Shown: positions 17,707 through 27,757 of the stretch, piece by piece | Position numbering within the stretch: the first letter of the stretch is position 1 | Layout of the letters: every line of letters starts with the position of its first letter | Source: Metabacillus litoralis | GTDB taxonomy: Bacteria > Bacillota > Bacilli > Bacillales > Bacillaceae | DNA: 64,000 nucleotides | Assembly (NCBI RefSeq): GCF_007994985.1 | Contig: NZ_VOQF01000007.1 | Coordinates: 248,001 to 312,000, forward strand | Direction: 5' to 3' | The notes under the pieces: model-generated | Told to the model about the DNA's origin: nothing | Seen by the model: only the letters and a program-made list of their open reading frames with translations | Database searches by the model: none | Translations under genes and position numbers: made by a program

Positions 17707-18171
17707 TTATGAGCTGAAAAATTTCACAACTTGCATAGCTATATAAGCGATCCCTGCTCCAATTAGTGGTCCAACAGCAACACCATTAAACAGTGAAACA
17801 GCTAAAATCGTCCCTAAAACAAGCGCCGCTGTTATATGTGGATCCTCGGCTAACAGTGTTATTCCATTTTTAGCTATTAATGCAACTGCTATTCCAGAAG
17901 CTAAAGCAATCCATGCATAAGTAGATTTTAGTGCCTCACCAAGCTGTTTAAATCCAATATCTCCTGTTGCAATAGGAACTAAGACAGCAATTGTTATAAT
18001 CGTTACCCCCCAATTAATACCTTTCGCACCGACAGTTGGCAATATTTTAGTATCTAAGCCAATTAATTTAATGATCATTAAAAAGGAAGTTGCGATTATT
18101 AATGCCTGATTTTTAGCTATTAATCCTACCCCTAATAAAATGATCAAAAATAAAAAAGATTGGTTAAACAT
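17707..18171 (-). CDS. ytwI: DUF441 membrane protein YtwI
   Basis: A 154-residue membrane protein with about four hydrophobic segments. KGINWGVTIITIAVLVPIATG, YAWIALASGIAVALIAKNG and PHITAALVLGTILAVSLF are almost identical to B. subtilis YtwI as I remember it. Function is unknown. GGAGG lies 9 nt before the ATG. It is next to citZ, as in B. subtilis, and divergent from ytvI. Confidence 0.9.
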   Translation of the reverse strand: MFNQSFLFLIILLGVGLIAKNQALIIATSFLMIIKLIGLDTKILPTVGAKGINWGVTIITIAVLVPIATGDIGFKQLGEALKSTYAWIALASGIAVALIAKNGITLLAEDPHITAALVLGTILAVSLFNGVAVGPLIGAGIAYIAMQVVKFFSS

Positions 18172-18453
18172 GAAGTATGTCCTCCTATGAAATCTGTGTT
18201 GTTAAATTATTGTACGAATTAAATCTATAAATGCGTTCAATTCAACTAGTATAAACAAGCTATATTTGTAATAAACATCCTATATGGACTAGACTTTTTA
18301 ACATTTACTTTTATGCTTTCGTATTCTTGCTCATAAATAACGGGTGATGAAAATGATCCTCGACTAAAGATTGTTTTGATGATCATATAAATTTTCGGAA
18401 GTTTGGTATTTATTATTCAAGACTGATCACGAAAAATGAACGGGGGAAACAAT

Positions 18454-19572
18454 TTGAATTTGGATTATCTATATAGTTCATTACGACTTCTCCTCATTTT
18501 AGGAGTTGTTTGCCTTAGTCTTATTATTAGCTTTTATCTTTCTACCTTAATTTACCCTTTTATTATAGCGATTTTCATTGCCATGCTCATAAATCCATTT
18601 GTCAACTTTTTAGAGAAAAAGGTGAGAATTCCAAGAGGGATAGCTGTTGTTTTAGCTATCATTTTATTGATTGGAGTAATAGCAGGTGCGCTTATTCTAT
18701 TGGTAGCAGAAATTGTAACTGGTACTACATATTTAGCAAAGGTACTACCAGGTCATTTAGATTTGTTAGCTGTTTATATTGAAACTTTTTTTGTAACAAA
18801 AATCATGCCTTTATACAATCAGCTTACATATTTATTTAATACTCTTGGATCAAACCAACAGCATTCAATTATAGTTAACATACAAAGTATTGGCGAGCAA
18901 GTTGCTTCAAGTGCTGGAACTTTTATAAAGGACTTTTTAGAAAAAATACCTGTCCTGATCAGTTTCCTTCCAAATGCTGCTACCGTTATCATTTTCTCAT
19001 TACTTGCTACTTTTTTTATTAGTAAAGATTGGTATAAATTTAAAGCTACATTATCTGTATTTTTGCCACAGAGAGCTAGAAAAAGTGGTAAAACAATTTT
19101 TGACGAATTAAGAAAAGCACTTATTGGATTTATTCGTGCTCAAGCAACACTTATTTCGATAACAACAATTATTGTTCTCATCGGTCTCCTTGTTCTTAGA
19201 GTTGAATACGCAATAACAATTGCTTTGTTAATTGGGCTAGTTGATATACTTCCCTACCTAGGAACCGGACTTGTTTTCATTCCTTGGATTATTTATTTAT
19301 CATTTAGTGGCAGTATACCACTTGCAATCGGAATCAGTACTTTATACATCATTGTCATGGTCCAAAGACAAATATCAGAACCGAAAATACTTTCTTCGAC
19401 AATAGGTTTAGATCCACTCGCAACACTTATTTCGCTTTTTGTTGGATACAAGCTATTAGGATTTCTAGGGTTAATTGCTGGCCCTGTTGTATTAGTTATC
19501 ATTAAAACTTTACACAGAGCAGGAGTATATGAGGATGTTTGGAAGTTTGTAATTGGTGGTCAACAAAAATAA
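18454..19572 (+). CDS. ytvI: Sporulation integral membrane protein YtvI (AI-2E transporter family)
   Basis: Polytopic membrane protein of the AI-2E/PerM family. It has N-terminal hydrophobic segments, a long loop (about residues 75-145), and C-terminal segments with LVDILPYLGTGLVFIPW and GLDPLATLISLFVGYKLLGFLGLIAGP, both typical of the family. B. subtilis YtvI belongs to the SigE sporulation set; its substrate is unknown. I chose the TTG at 18454, 7 nt after GGGGG. The in-frame ATG at 18436 has no ribosome binding site and would contain this one. It is transcribed against its neighbours. Confidence 0.87.
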   Translation: MNLDYLYSSLRLLLILGVVCLSLIISFYLSTLIYPFIIAIFIAMLINPFVNFLEKKVRIPRGIAVVLAIILLIGVIAGALILLVAEIVTGTTYLAKVLPGHLDLLAVYIETFFVTKIMPLYNQLTYLFNTLGSNQQHSIIVNIQSIGEQVASSAGTFIKDFLEKIPVLISFLPNAATVIIFSLLATFFISKDWYKFKATLSVFLPQRARKSGKTIFDELRKALIGFIRAQATLISITTIIVLIGLLVLRVEYAITIALLIGLVDILPYLGTGLVFIPWIIYLSFSGSIPLAIGISTLYIIVMVQRQISEPKILSSTIGLDPLATLISLFVGYKLLGFLGLIAGPVVLVIIKTLHRAGVYEDVWKFVIGGQQK

Positions 19573-19617
19573 AGTAAATAAAAGCTTTAATGAATCACGC
19601 CTAAAACTCATGAACTT

Positions 19618-19661
19618 AAAAAATATGTTGATTGCAGTATTTACGAAATACAGCAATCAAC
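19618..19661 (-). terminator. Terminator after fxsA
   Basis: GTTGATTGC-A-GTATTT and AAATAC-A-GCAATCAAC (19627-19661) form a 15-bp stem with one mismatch and a 3-nt loop. On the minus strand ATATTTTTT follows. It lies between convergent fxsA and ytvI. Confidence 0.75.
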
Positions 19662-19721
19662 ACTATCAAGGAGTTAAAAAACCTCCATTTTAGTTTTTCT
19701 CTTAAATTGATAAAGAACTAT

Positions 19722-20108
19722 CTATCGAATAATCGTTATTTGATTTTTATCAATCATCTTTTTAATCATTGTTAAGATCAATGGTTTTATTTTATTTCGA
19801 GTGATTGGTATTAGTAAAAGAAAACCAACTGTATCTGTGATAAAGCCTGGTGTTAGTAATAATAATCCCCCAACTAAAATACAAAGACCATCAATTATTG
19901 CCACACCTGGAACTTGACCATATTTCATTTGCTGTTGTGCATTTCTTAATGTTTCTACTCCCTGTTGCTTAGCAAGCCATGCCCCAATAACTCCAGTTAA
20001 GATAATTAACAAAACTGTTGCTATAGCTCCTATGGTTCTACCAGAAAGAATTAGAACACCTATCTCAATTGCAGGTATGATGATGATTAAAAGCATTAAT
20101 AATCTCAT
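19722..20108 (-). CDS. fxsA: FxsA family membrane protein
   Basis: A 128-residue cytoplasmic-membrane protein with about three hydrophobic segments: LLMLLIIIIPAIEIGVLIL, TVLLIILTGVIGAWLAKQQG and GLCILVGGLLLLTPGFITDTVGFLLL. The motif GGLLLLTPGFITD is a hallmark of FxsA (YtzA in B. subtilis). In E. coli FxsA relieves exclusion of phage T7 by F; its ordinary role is unknown. The ATG at 20108 is preceded by GAGGTG. TATAAT at 20161-20156 just after the pyk terminator could be its own promoter. Confidence 0.88.
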   Translation of the reverse strand: MRLLMLLIIIIPAIEIGVLILSGRTIGAIATVLLIILTGVIGAWLAKQQGVETLRNAQQQMKYGQVPGVAIIDGLCILVGGLLLLTPGFITDTVGFLLLIPITRNKIKPLILTMIKKMIDKNQITIIR

Positions 20109-20163
20109 GTGTTCACCTCTTAACTTTCTCTTGAAGCTCCCTACCATTCTATTTCATTATAGC

Positions 20164-20191
20164 AAAAAAGAGAAGGAATATCCCTTCTCTT
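20164..20191 (-). terminator. Terminator after pyk
   Basis: AAGAGAAGG (20168-20176 region) and CCTTCTCTT (20183-20191) form a strong stem followed by six T on the minus strand, 40 nt beyond the pyk stop codon. Confidence 0.88.
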
Positions 20192-20233
20192 AAGCTAACA
20201 ACCAACAGCTATTATATTTTCATACACAAAATT

Positions 20234-21994
20234 TTAGAGTACACTTGCATGTCCTTGGTAAATTACACCTCTAACAGCATCTACTGTTATATCTTGACCA
20301 TCCTTCAATGATGATGTTGCATTTTCAACACCAACAATAACAGGAATTCCTAAGCTTAAGCCAACAACTGCTGCATGGCTAGTTAATCCACCTTCTTCAG
20401 TAATTAATGCAGAAGCTTGTTCAAGTGCTTTCATCATATCACGATCAGTTCCTTGAGCAACAAGAATTGCACCTTTTTTCATTTTATCTTGAGCTTCCTG
20501 TGCAGTACTTGCAACAACTACTTTACCAAATGCAGATTTTCTACCAATACCTTGTCCTTTGGCAATAACATCACCAATAACATGAACTTTCATTAAGTTT
20601 GTTGTACCAGCTTCTGCAACTGGAACACCAGCAGTAATGACAACTAAGTCACCATGAGTAACAAAGCCACTATTGATTGCTTCAATTACTGAGTTGTCAA
20701 GCATTTCATCTGTAGTCGTTGAATGATTACCACTTCTAGGGTATACTCCCCAAACTAAAGCAAGCTTGCGTGAAATAGATTCAGAAACAGTAACTGCCAC
20801 AATCGGTGCTTTAGGACGATATTTTGAAATCATTCTTGCAGTATGTCCACTCTCTGTAGGAGTAACAATTGCAGCAACACCTAAATTTAGCGCAGTATAA
20901 GCTGTTGATTGACCAATCGCATCAGTAATAGTAGTACCTACCTGTGTACTACGTTTTGAAAGGATTTGCTTGTAATCTAATGCTTGTTCAGCTCTTGAAG
21001 CAATATTGTGCATTGTTTTCACTGCTTCAACTGGATATGTCCCAGCAGCTGTTTCACCAGATAGCATAATAGCATCTGTTCCATCAAAAATTGCATTTGC
21101 AACATCACTAGCTTCTGCACGAGTCGGTCTTGGGTTACGTTGCATACTATCAAGCATTTGAGTTGCAGTAATAACAGGTTTTCCTAATGCATTACATTTA
21201 CGGATTAATTCTTTTTGTACTAATGGTACTTCTTCAGCAGGAATTTCAACGCCTAGATCGCCACGAGCAACCATTAAACCGTCAGATACTTCAAGAATTT
21301 CATCGATATTATCAACACCTTCTTGATTCTCAATCTTAGGAATTATTTGAATGTGACCTGCATTATGTTCTTCAAGTAATTCACGAATTTCAAGAACATC
21401 TGATGCACGTCTAACAAATGAAGCGGCTATAAAGTCAACATCCTGTTCTATACCGAATACAATGTCTCTTGCATCTTTCTCAGTGATTCCAGGAAGTTTT
21501 ACGCTTACACCTGGTACATTAACACCCTTTTTATTCTTTAATGTACCACTGTTATTAATTTTTGTTTTAATTTCACCTTTAGATTGGTCTAAGCCAATAA
21601 CTTCAAGTTCAATTAAACCATCGTCTAACAATATAGTTGATCCAATATGAACATCATCAATTAATCCTTCATATGTAACTGAGAATTTCTCTGTTGTACC
21701 TACAACTTCTTCCATTGACACGATGATCTCTTTACCAACTTCAAGTTCAATTGCACCATTTTCCATTGTGTTTGTACGAATTTCTGGTCCTTTTGTATCT
21801 AAAAGAATAGCAACATTTTTATTTAATTTTACAGAAGCTTCTCTAATATTCTTTATTCTAGCACCATGTTCTTCGAAATCGCCGTGAGAAAAGTTCAAAC
21901 GAGCAACATTCATCCCAGCTTCCATTAATTCTGATAACTTATCAATATTTTCACTTGCCGGGCCAATCGTACATACTATTTTCGTTTTACGCAT
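20234..21994 (-). CDS. pyk: Pyruvate kinase with extra C-terminal domain
   Basis: Transfers phosphate from phosphoenolpyruvate to ADP in lower glycolysis. [13 protein letters not shown] at the N-terminus, [15 protein letters not shown] and [16 protein letters not shown] are the catalytic signature. At 586 residues it carries the extra C-terminal domain of Bacillus-type enzymes: [20 protein letters not shown] resembles the phosphohistidine domain of PEP synthase and PTS enzyme I. The ATG is preceded by AGGAGG. It follows pfkA with 148 nt between, including a hairpin but no T-run, so cotranscription is likely. Confidence 0.96.
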   Translation of the reverse strand: MRKTKIVCTIGPASENIDKLSELMEAGMNVARLNFSHGDFEEHGARIKNIREASVKLNKNVAILLDTKGPEIRTNTMENGAIELEVGKEIIVSMEEVVGTTEKFSVTYEGLIDDVHIGSTILLDDGLIELEVIGLDQSKGEIKTKINNSGTLKNKKGVNVPGVSVKLPGITEKDARDIVFGIEQDVDFIAASFVRRASDVLEIRELLEEHNAGHIQIIPKIENQEGVDNIDEILEVSDGLMVARGDLGVEIPAEEVPLVQKELIRKCNALGKPVITATQMLDSMQRNPRPTRAEASDVANAIFDGTDAIMLSGETAAGTYPVEAVKTMHNIASRAEQALDYKQILSKRSTQVGTTITDAIGQSTAYTALNLGVAAIVTPTESGHTARMISKYRPKAPIVAVTVSESISRKLALVWGVYPRSGNHSTTTDEMLDNSVIEAINSGFVTHGDLVVITAGVPVAEAGTTNLMKVHVIGDVIAKGQGIGRKSAFGKVVVASTAQEAQDKMKKGAILVAQGTDRDMMKALEQASALITEEGGLTSHAAVVGLSLGIPVIVGVENATSSLKDGQDITVDAVRGVIYQGHASVL

Positions 21995-22025
21995 TTACAA
22001 TTTCCTCCTACCATCTAGTGGTTTA

Positions 22026-22060
22026 GAGACCAGCATATGTTAAAACATGAAGCTAGTCTC
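22026..22060 (-). other. Intercistronic hairpin between pfkA and pyk
   Basis: On the minus strand GAGACTAGC (22060-22052) pairs with GCTGGTCTC (22034-22026) with one G-T pair, and ATGTT/AACAT inside extends it. No T-run follows, so a processing or stabilising hairpin is more likely than a terminator. Confidence 0.45.
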
Positions 22061-22142
22061 AATTTTTCTATATCAATTCATTGTTCTTCTTATACTTCAC
22101 ATATATTTTTCATCTTTTGTGAAAACGATACCACCCAAACTA

Positions 22143-23108
<966 letters not shown>

Positions 23109-23127
23109 TCACCCCACTATAATTAAA

Positions 23128-23186
23128 TGGCAATTGTTATCTATAACAAAAATACCATGAATACATAGTTATCACAACAATTGCCA
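23128..23186 (-). promoter_or_regulatory. Long leader hairpin upstream of pfkA
   Basis: TGGCAATTGTT (23128-23138) and AACAATTGCCA (23176-23186) are perfect 11-bp inverted arms. Inside, ATAAC and GTTAT can pair again. The stem ends 25 nt before the pfkA TTG. A TATAAT on the minus strand (23241-23236) would start a leader of about 127 nt that includes the whole hairpin. No T-run follows. The 23103-23429 gap otherwise holds only the accA terminator. Confidence 0.5.
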
Positions 23187-23392
23187 AATTCAAATACTCA
23201 CTTTTTGTCGAATAACCTTTTATTGAACCTTTTTCATTATACAATAAATTATCTACTGTGTTTATTGAATTATGTAATTTTATAAAATAATTGTTGAAAT
23301 ACCTAAAACAATTCACATTCATTGGATTCAGCAAAAAAGAAAGTTAAATAACTTAGATTATTCTATTCCCTTTTTCAATACAGTTCAATTTC

Positions 23393-23427
23393 GAAAAGAA
23401 AACGTGGACCTAGTGGCCTCACGTTTT
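23393..23427 (-). terminator. Terminator after accA
   Basis: AAAACGTG (23399-23406) and CACGTTTT (23420-23427), followed on the minus strand by CTTTTC. The stem begins two bases after the accA stop codon. Confidence 0.75.
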
Positions 23428-23429
23428 AT

Positions 23430-24407
23430 CTATTTTACCCCAAGTAAATCATCCGCAAACGATACTTGACCTATTCTTTTATATTTTTCATAGCGGTGTT
23501 GCTTTAATTCCTCGCCAGTCATAACAGATAATGACTTAAGGGAATCAGCAAGAACTATCTCAATATTTTTTGCTTGAACTGATAGATCTTTATGTGCTCC
23601 GCCTTTTACCTCTGGTATGATTTCATCCACTACACCAAGTTCTTTTAAGTCTGGAGCTGTTATTTTCATTGTTTCAGCAGCTTTTTTTGCTAAGCTTGAA
23701 TCCTTCCATAACAATGCAGCAGCACCTTCTGGAGAGATAACAGAGTAAGTAGAATTTTCCAGCATATGAATGTAATTGCCGACACCTAATGCTAAAGCTC
23801 CGCCACTACCACCTTCACCAATTACAACACATATTACCGGTACTGATAAGCCAGCCATTTCAAATAGATTCTTGGCAATTGCTTCACTTTGTCCACGCTC
23901 TTCAGCTGCTTTACCTGGGTATGCACCTTTTGTATCGATAAAACAAATGATCGGTCGATTAAATTTATCTGCTTGTTTCATTAATCTTAGTGCCTTTCGA
24001 TATCCTTCTGGATGTGGCATACCGAAGTTTCTACGAATATTTTCTTTTGTATCTTTTCCGCGCTGATGACCAATTACTGTTACTGGCATACCATTAAATT
24101 TTGCAATTCCACTTACAATTGCATCATCATCACCATAATAACGGTCACCATGACATTCAAGAAAGTTCGTAAAAATATGTTCTATATAGTCCAGTGTTGT
24201 AGGTCTACTTGGATGTCTGGCAATTTGTACTCGATCCCATGGTTTAATATTTGTGTAGATCTCACCTTCTAAAAATTCTAATCTTGCTTCAAGTTTTTCT
24301 ATTTCTGAAGAAAGATCCACATCTGATTGACTAGTAAACTCTTTAAGCTCACTAATCTTTTTTCTAAGCTCCACAACAGGCTTTTCAAATTCCAATTCTC
24401 CTACCAA
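23430..24407 (-). CDS. accA: Acetyl-CoA carboxylase, carboxyltransferase alpha subunit
   Basis: With AccD forms the carboxyltransferase that makes malonyl-CoA for fatty acid synthesis. [14 protein letters not shown] at the N-terminus, [44 protein letters not shown] and [14 protein letters not shown] are family motifs. There is no ATG at the 5' end; a TTG at 24407 has AGGAGGTGA 6 nt upstream, and the resulting 325 residues match B. subtilis AccA. It overlaps the end of accD by 7 nt (TTGGTAG), so 1:1 production by translational coupling is likely. Confidence 0.95.
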   Translation of the reverse strand: MVGELEFEKPVVELRKKISELKEFTSQSDVDLSSEIEKLEARLEFLEGEIYTNIKPWDRVQIARHPSRPTTLDYIEHIFTNFLECHGDRYYGDDDAIVSGIAKFNGMPVTVIGHQRGKDTKENIRRNFGMPHPEGYRKALRLMKQADKFNRPIICFIDTKGAYPGKAAEERGQSEAIAKNLFEMAGLSVPVICVVIGEGGSGGALALGVGNYIHMLENSTYSVISPEGAAALLWKDSSLAKKAAETMKITAPDLKELGVVDEIIPEVKGGAHKDLSVQAKNIEIVLADSLKSLSVMTGEELKQHRYEKYKRIGQVSFADDLLGVK

Positions 24408-25270
24408 GTTAACTCACCTCCTGGTTGATGAATATCAAGGATGTTTCCTAGAGTTTCCTTAAGATCCTTTCGATGGATAACAGCATCTAACTGGCCATGT
24501 TTAAGTAAAAATTCAGCAGTTTGAAAGTCTTCTGGTAGATCTTCACGAATTGTTTGTTCAATGATTCTTCTTCCAGCAAACCCAATAAGTGCACCAGGCT
24601 CTGCAAAATTGTAATCACCTAAAGATGCAAAACTAGCTGAAACTCCACCTGTTGTTGGATGAGTCATAACTGAAATAATTAATCCTCTATTGTCACTAAA
24701 ATGCTTTAAAGCTGAACTAGTTTTCGCCATCTGCATTAAACTTAACACACCCTCTTGCATTCTAGCTCCCCCAGAGGCTGTTAAAATAATAAATGGTAAT
24801 CCTTGATCGTTCGCCTTCTCAATCGCTCTCGTTATTTTTTCACCTACTACAGAACCCATGCTTCCCATTCTAAAGCTGGCATCCATAATAGCTACCGTTG
24901 TTTTAAATCCATTAATCATACCTTCACCAGTTACAACAGCTTCATTCTGCTTAGTTTTCTTTCGATCTTTTTCTAGCTTTTCTTCATAACCAGGGAAATT
25001 TAATGGGTTTTCTGACATCATTTCTTTATCATATTCTACAAAGGTATTTTCATCAAATAAGCTTTTAATTCGTTCTTTAGCGTTCATTTGATGATGATAG
25101 CCACAATTCATACAAACCTTTAAATTTTTAGTTAATTCTTTTGTATACATAATCTTTTTACAGCTTGAACATTTCAAAACAATACCTTCAGGAACATCTT
25201 GCTTTGCTTGCTCAGAAGGAATTGAAGCATACTTTTTTTTCTTTGGTTTTGAAAATAAATCTTTGAGCAA
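24401..25270 (-). CDS. accD: Acetyl-CoA carboxylase, carboxyltransferase beta subunit
   Basis: Zinc-ribbon subunit of the carboxyltransferase. Cys34, Cys37, Cys53 and Cys56 (CSSC and CMNC) form the zinc site. [16 protein letters not shown] and [18 protein letters not shown] belong to the crotonase-like core. 289 residues, normal for Bacillus. It follows the GntR/FadR-type gene after about 200 nt containing only a decayed repeat (CATTACAGGCATTCACTT at 25363-25380), and overlaps accA. Confidence 0.95.
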   Translation of the reverse strand: MLKDLFSKPKKKKYASIPSEQAKQDVPEGIVLKCSSCKKIMYTKELTKNLKVCMNCGYHHQMNAKERIKSLFDENTFVEYDKEMMSENPLNFPGYEEKLEKDRKKTKQNEAVVTGEGMINGFKTTVAIMDASFRMGSMGSVVGEKITRAIEKANDQGLPFIILTASGGARMQEGVLSLMQMAKTSSALKHFSDNRGLIISVMTHPTTGGVSASFASLGDYNFAEPGALIGFAGRRIIEQTIREDLPEDFQTAEFLLKHGQLDAVIHRKDLKETLGNILDIHQPGGELTW

Positions 25271-25474
25271 AACAGTACCTCCCTTATTAACGTTTCTCTA
25301 TTAAAACATTTTATTTCTAGTTTTTTACTTTGTGTTAGTTGGAATTTTTGTGATCATTCCCATTACAGGCATTCACTTCTCCACAATCTCCTAGTGATAG
25401 TCATACACATAGAGCTTATATATATCCTACTTTAAAGAATTTTTAGCTTGTATGGTGTTGAAAATTGTCATCAC

Positions 25475-26110
25475 CTATTCGACATTTTCTTCAAGTGCTA
25501 ACATTTGGTAGGCTTTCATCGTTTTTTCTGGATTTTTAATTAATAAGGCATTTACTAGATTTTCAAAATATTCCTTTGGATATGTATCTACTTTATTACC
25601 CTTTGCAACAAAATGAACATATTCATTAAGAACTCTCCAAATTCGAGAAAGCAAATGATTATTAGCTATTAAAACAATATTATTCATAAATTCATATCTG
25701 GTTATCATACTATTTTCTTCTAATTTACGAGCTAGCTGCTTAAGAGCTTCCTCATGACTTGTGTTTAATATTAAGTTTAAGGCACTTTGTTCAAGAATAG
25801 TATTCATCTCAAAAATATCATCAATTGCCTTCGAATCTTCTAAAATAAAAGTGCCAAGTATTTCAATAAGGTTATGTTCTCTAAAATCTTTTAGAAACGT
25901 ACCTTCGCCTCTTCTTGTTTCTATCATACCTAATAATTCTAGAGCTCTTAATGCTTCTCTAACAGATGATCTGCCTACTTTAAGCTTTTCTGCAAACTCT
26001 CTTTCAGAAGGAATTTTATCTCCATAAGAAAGCTGTTTCTCAGAAATATATGCTTTTATGTGGCGAAGGATTTCAATATAAACTTTCGATTGTGCAGCTG
26101 TCAAAGACAT
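25475..26110 (-). CDS. GntR-family transcriptional regulator, FadR-like
   Basis: Winged-helix repressor with an N-terminal GntR domain: KIPSEREFAEKLKVGRSSVREALRAL is the helix-turn-helix, followed by the wing GMIETRRGEGTFL. The C-terminal part (about residues 85-210) is helical and FadR/FCD-like, so a small carboxylate ligand is probable but not identifiable. It lies only 11 nt after the malic enzyme gene and before accD, suggesting control of the C3/C4 or fatty acid branch. The start is uncertain: ATG at 26110 or GTG at 26119, neither with a strong ribosome binding site. Confidence 0.8.
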   Translation of the reverse strand: MSLTAAQSKVYIEILRHIKAYISEKQLSYGDKIPSEREFAEKLKVGRSSVREALRALELLGMIETRRGEGTFLKDFREHNLIEILGTFILEDSKAIDDIFEMNTILEQSALNLILNTSHEEALKQLARKLEENSMITRYEFMNNIVLIANNHLLSRIWRVLNEYVHFVAKGNKVDTYPKEYFENLVNALLIKNPEKTMKAYQMLALEENVE

Positions 26111-26121
26111 ATCACTCACTT

Positions 26122-27351
26122 TTATTCGATTATGGCAAGTTTCCTTGTTTTTTCCGCAACTTCCTCAGGATCAACATTGATTCTAGCCACTCCAGTTTCC
26201 ATTGCTGCTTTAGCAACAGCAGATGCAACTGCTGGTGCCACGCGAGGGTCAAATGGAGCTGGGATAACATATTCAGGATTTAAATCATCTTCTGAAATTA
26301 ATGACGCAATGGCCTCTACAGCAGCAATCTTCATTTGTTCGTTAATATGAGTCGCTCTAACATCCAAAGCCCCTCTAAAAATACCAGGAAACGCTAGTAC
26401 ATTGTTTACTTGGTTAGGAAAATCTGATCTTCCAGTACCAATAACCATTGCTCCGGCTGATTTTGCATCCTCAGGCATAATTTCAGGTACTGGATTTGCC
26501 ATTGCAAAGATAATAGGACCACTATTCATAGATTTAACCATTTCTGCTGTTAATGCCCCTTCAACTGAGACACCAATAAAAACATCTGCACCTGTAAGCA
26601 CCTCAGAAAGTGAGCCTTCAACTTGATCTCGATTGGTGTATTTAGCTACTTCTGCCTTCACATCATTCATTCCATATGGGCGGTTTTCGTAAATGGCCCC
26701 TTTTGAATCACACATAATGATATCTCTGACACCATAACGATATAATAATTTAATAATGGCAATTCCGGCAGCACCAGCTCCATTTGCTACAACTCGAATT
26801 TTCCCCATGCTTTTCCCTACAATTTTTAAAGCATTAACAAGTCCAGCGACCGTTACGATTGCTGTACCATGTTGATCATCATGAAAAATAGGAATATTCG
26901 TTTCTTTTTTCAAGCGTTCCTCAATAACGAAGCAATTAGGTGCTGCAATATCTTCTAAATTAACTCCACCAAAGTTCGGCTCTAAGAGCTTCACTGTGTT
27001 AATGATTGTATCAATATCAGTTGTATTTAAACAAATTGGAAAAGCGTCAACTCCTGCAAAGCTCTTAAATAACACAGCTTTGCCTTCCATTACGGGAAGT
27101 GCTGCTTCAGGGCCAATATTACCAAGACCTAAAACAGCTGTACCATCAGAAACAACCGCAACCATATTGCCCTTCATTGTATAATCGTAAACTTTATTTT
27201 TATCATCATAAATATCTTTACAAGGCTCTGCTACACCAGGTGAATATGCAAGACTTAAATCATGTGCATTTCTTACCGGTATTTTTGATTTTGTTTCTAG
27301 TTTACCTTTATGAACTCTATGGATATGTAAGGCTTCTTCTCGTAATGACAC
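26122..27351 (-). CDS. ytsJ: NAD(P)-dependent malic enzyme (YtsJ type)
   Basis: Oxidative decarboxylation of malate to pyruvate. SLAYSPGVAEPCKDI, NMVAVVSDGTAVLGLGNIG, FGGVNLEDIAAP and FHDDQHGTAIVTVAGL are characteristic, and VVANGAGAAGIAI is the nucleotide-binding loop. The sequence is close to B. subtilis YtsJ, the main NADP-linked malic enzyme. I chose the GTG at 27351, 8 nt after AAGGGGAG; the GTG three codons earlier directly abuts that site. The product is 409 residues, as expected. It is probably cotranscribed with the FadR-like gene downstream. Confidence 0.92.
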   Translation of the reverse strand: MSLREEALHIHRVHKGKLETKSKIPVRNAHDLSLAYSPGVAEPCKDIYDDKNKVYDYTMKGNMVAVVSDGTAVLGLGNIGPEAALPVMEGKAVLFKSFAGVDAFPICLNTTDIDTIINTVKLLEPNFGGVNLEDIAAPNCFVIEERLKKETNIPIFHDDQHGTAIVTVAGLVNALKIVGKSMGKIRVVANGAGAAGIAIIKLLYRYGVRDIIMCDSKGAIYENRPYGMNDVKAEVAKYTNRDQVEGSLSEVLTGADVFIGVSVEGALTAEMVKSMNSGPIIFAMANPVPEIMPEDAKSAGAMVIGTGRSDFPNQVNNVLAFPGIFRGALDVRATHINEQMKIAAVEAIASLISEDDLNPEYVIPAPFDPRVAPAVASAVAKAAMETGVARINVDPEEVAEKTRKLAIIE

Positions 27352-27515
27352 TTTTAACACTCCCCTTGTTATCGTCCATTTTTCTTCGTCTAATTAACGT
27401 AATTAGCAACAAAAATTATGAGTTTGATATAAACAAGAAATTATGACAGGTTGTTTACGTTCATATTCGTTGTTCGTTTTGTATAAACAGCAATATAAAA
27501 AAACGAAAAGAACCT

Positions 27516-27530
27516 TGCTAAGGCTTAGCA
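27516..27530. repeat. 15-nt perfect palindrome upstream of malic enzyme gene
   Basis: TGCTAAG-G-CTTAGCA, followed on the plus strand by TTTTTT, 165 nt upstream of the malic enzyme start. With a central single base it makes a poor RNA loop and no plus-strand gene ends here, so a protein-binding site is possible. Confidence 0.4.
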
Positions 27531-27646
27531 TTTTTTATAAGACATTCTAATATAGTAGGAATTGAGTTCTAATCCCTATATTTAAAAATGCTTATTACAT
27601 AGAAAAAGATATTATTTTTCTTCTGAGGAGCTATGCACTTATATTC

Positions 27647-27669
27647 AAAAAAGTGGTCAGACCACTTTT
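27647..27669 (-). terminator. Likely dnaE terminator; palindrome also fits a FadR-type operator
   Basis: AAAAGTGGTC (27649-27658), central A, GACCACTTTT (27660-27669), followed by six T on the minus strand, about 90 nt past the dnaE stop codon. Read as DNA, its core TGGTCAGACCA matches the FadR-subfamily operator pattern TNGTNNNACNA. The two other non-coding features in 27352-27757 are the palindrome at 27516 and AT-rich sequence. Confidence 0.55.
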
Positions 27670-27757
27670 GATCATTACTAAATGATAACATAATTCAGAC
27701 GTTTGTAAAGAATATATTACCCTATTACATTTCATAGCTGGTCAATATATGTCCCTA

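Noticed and set aside
23137-23334. 65-codon open frame upstream of pfkA
   Set aside because: It covers the predicted promoter and leader hairpin and has no ribosome binding site or family resemblance.
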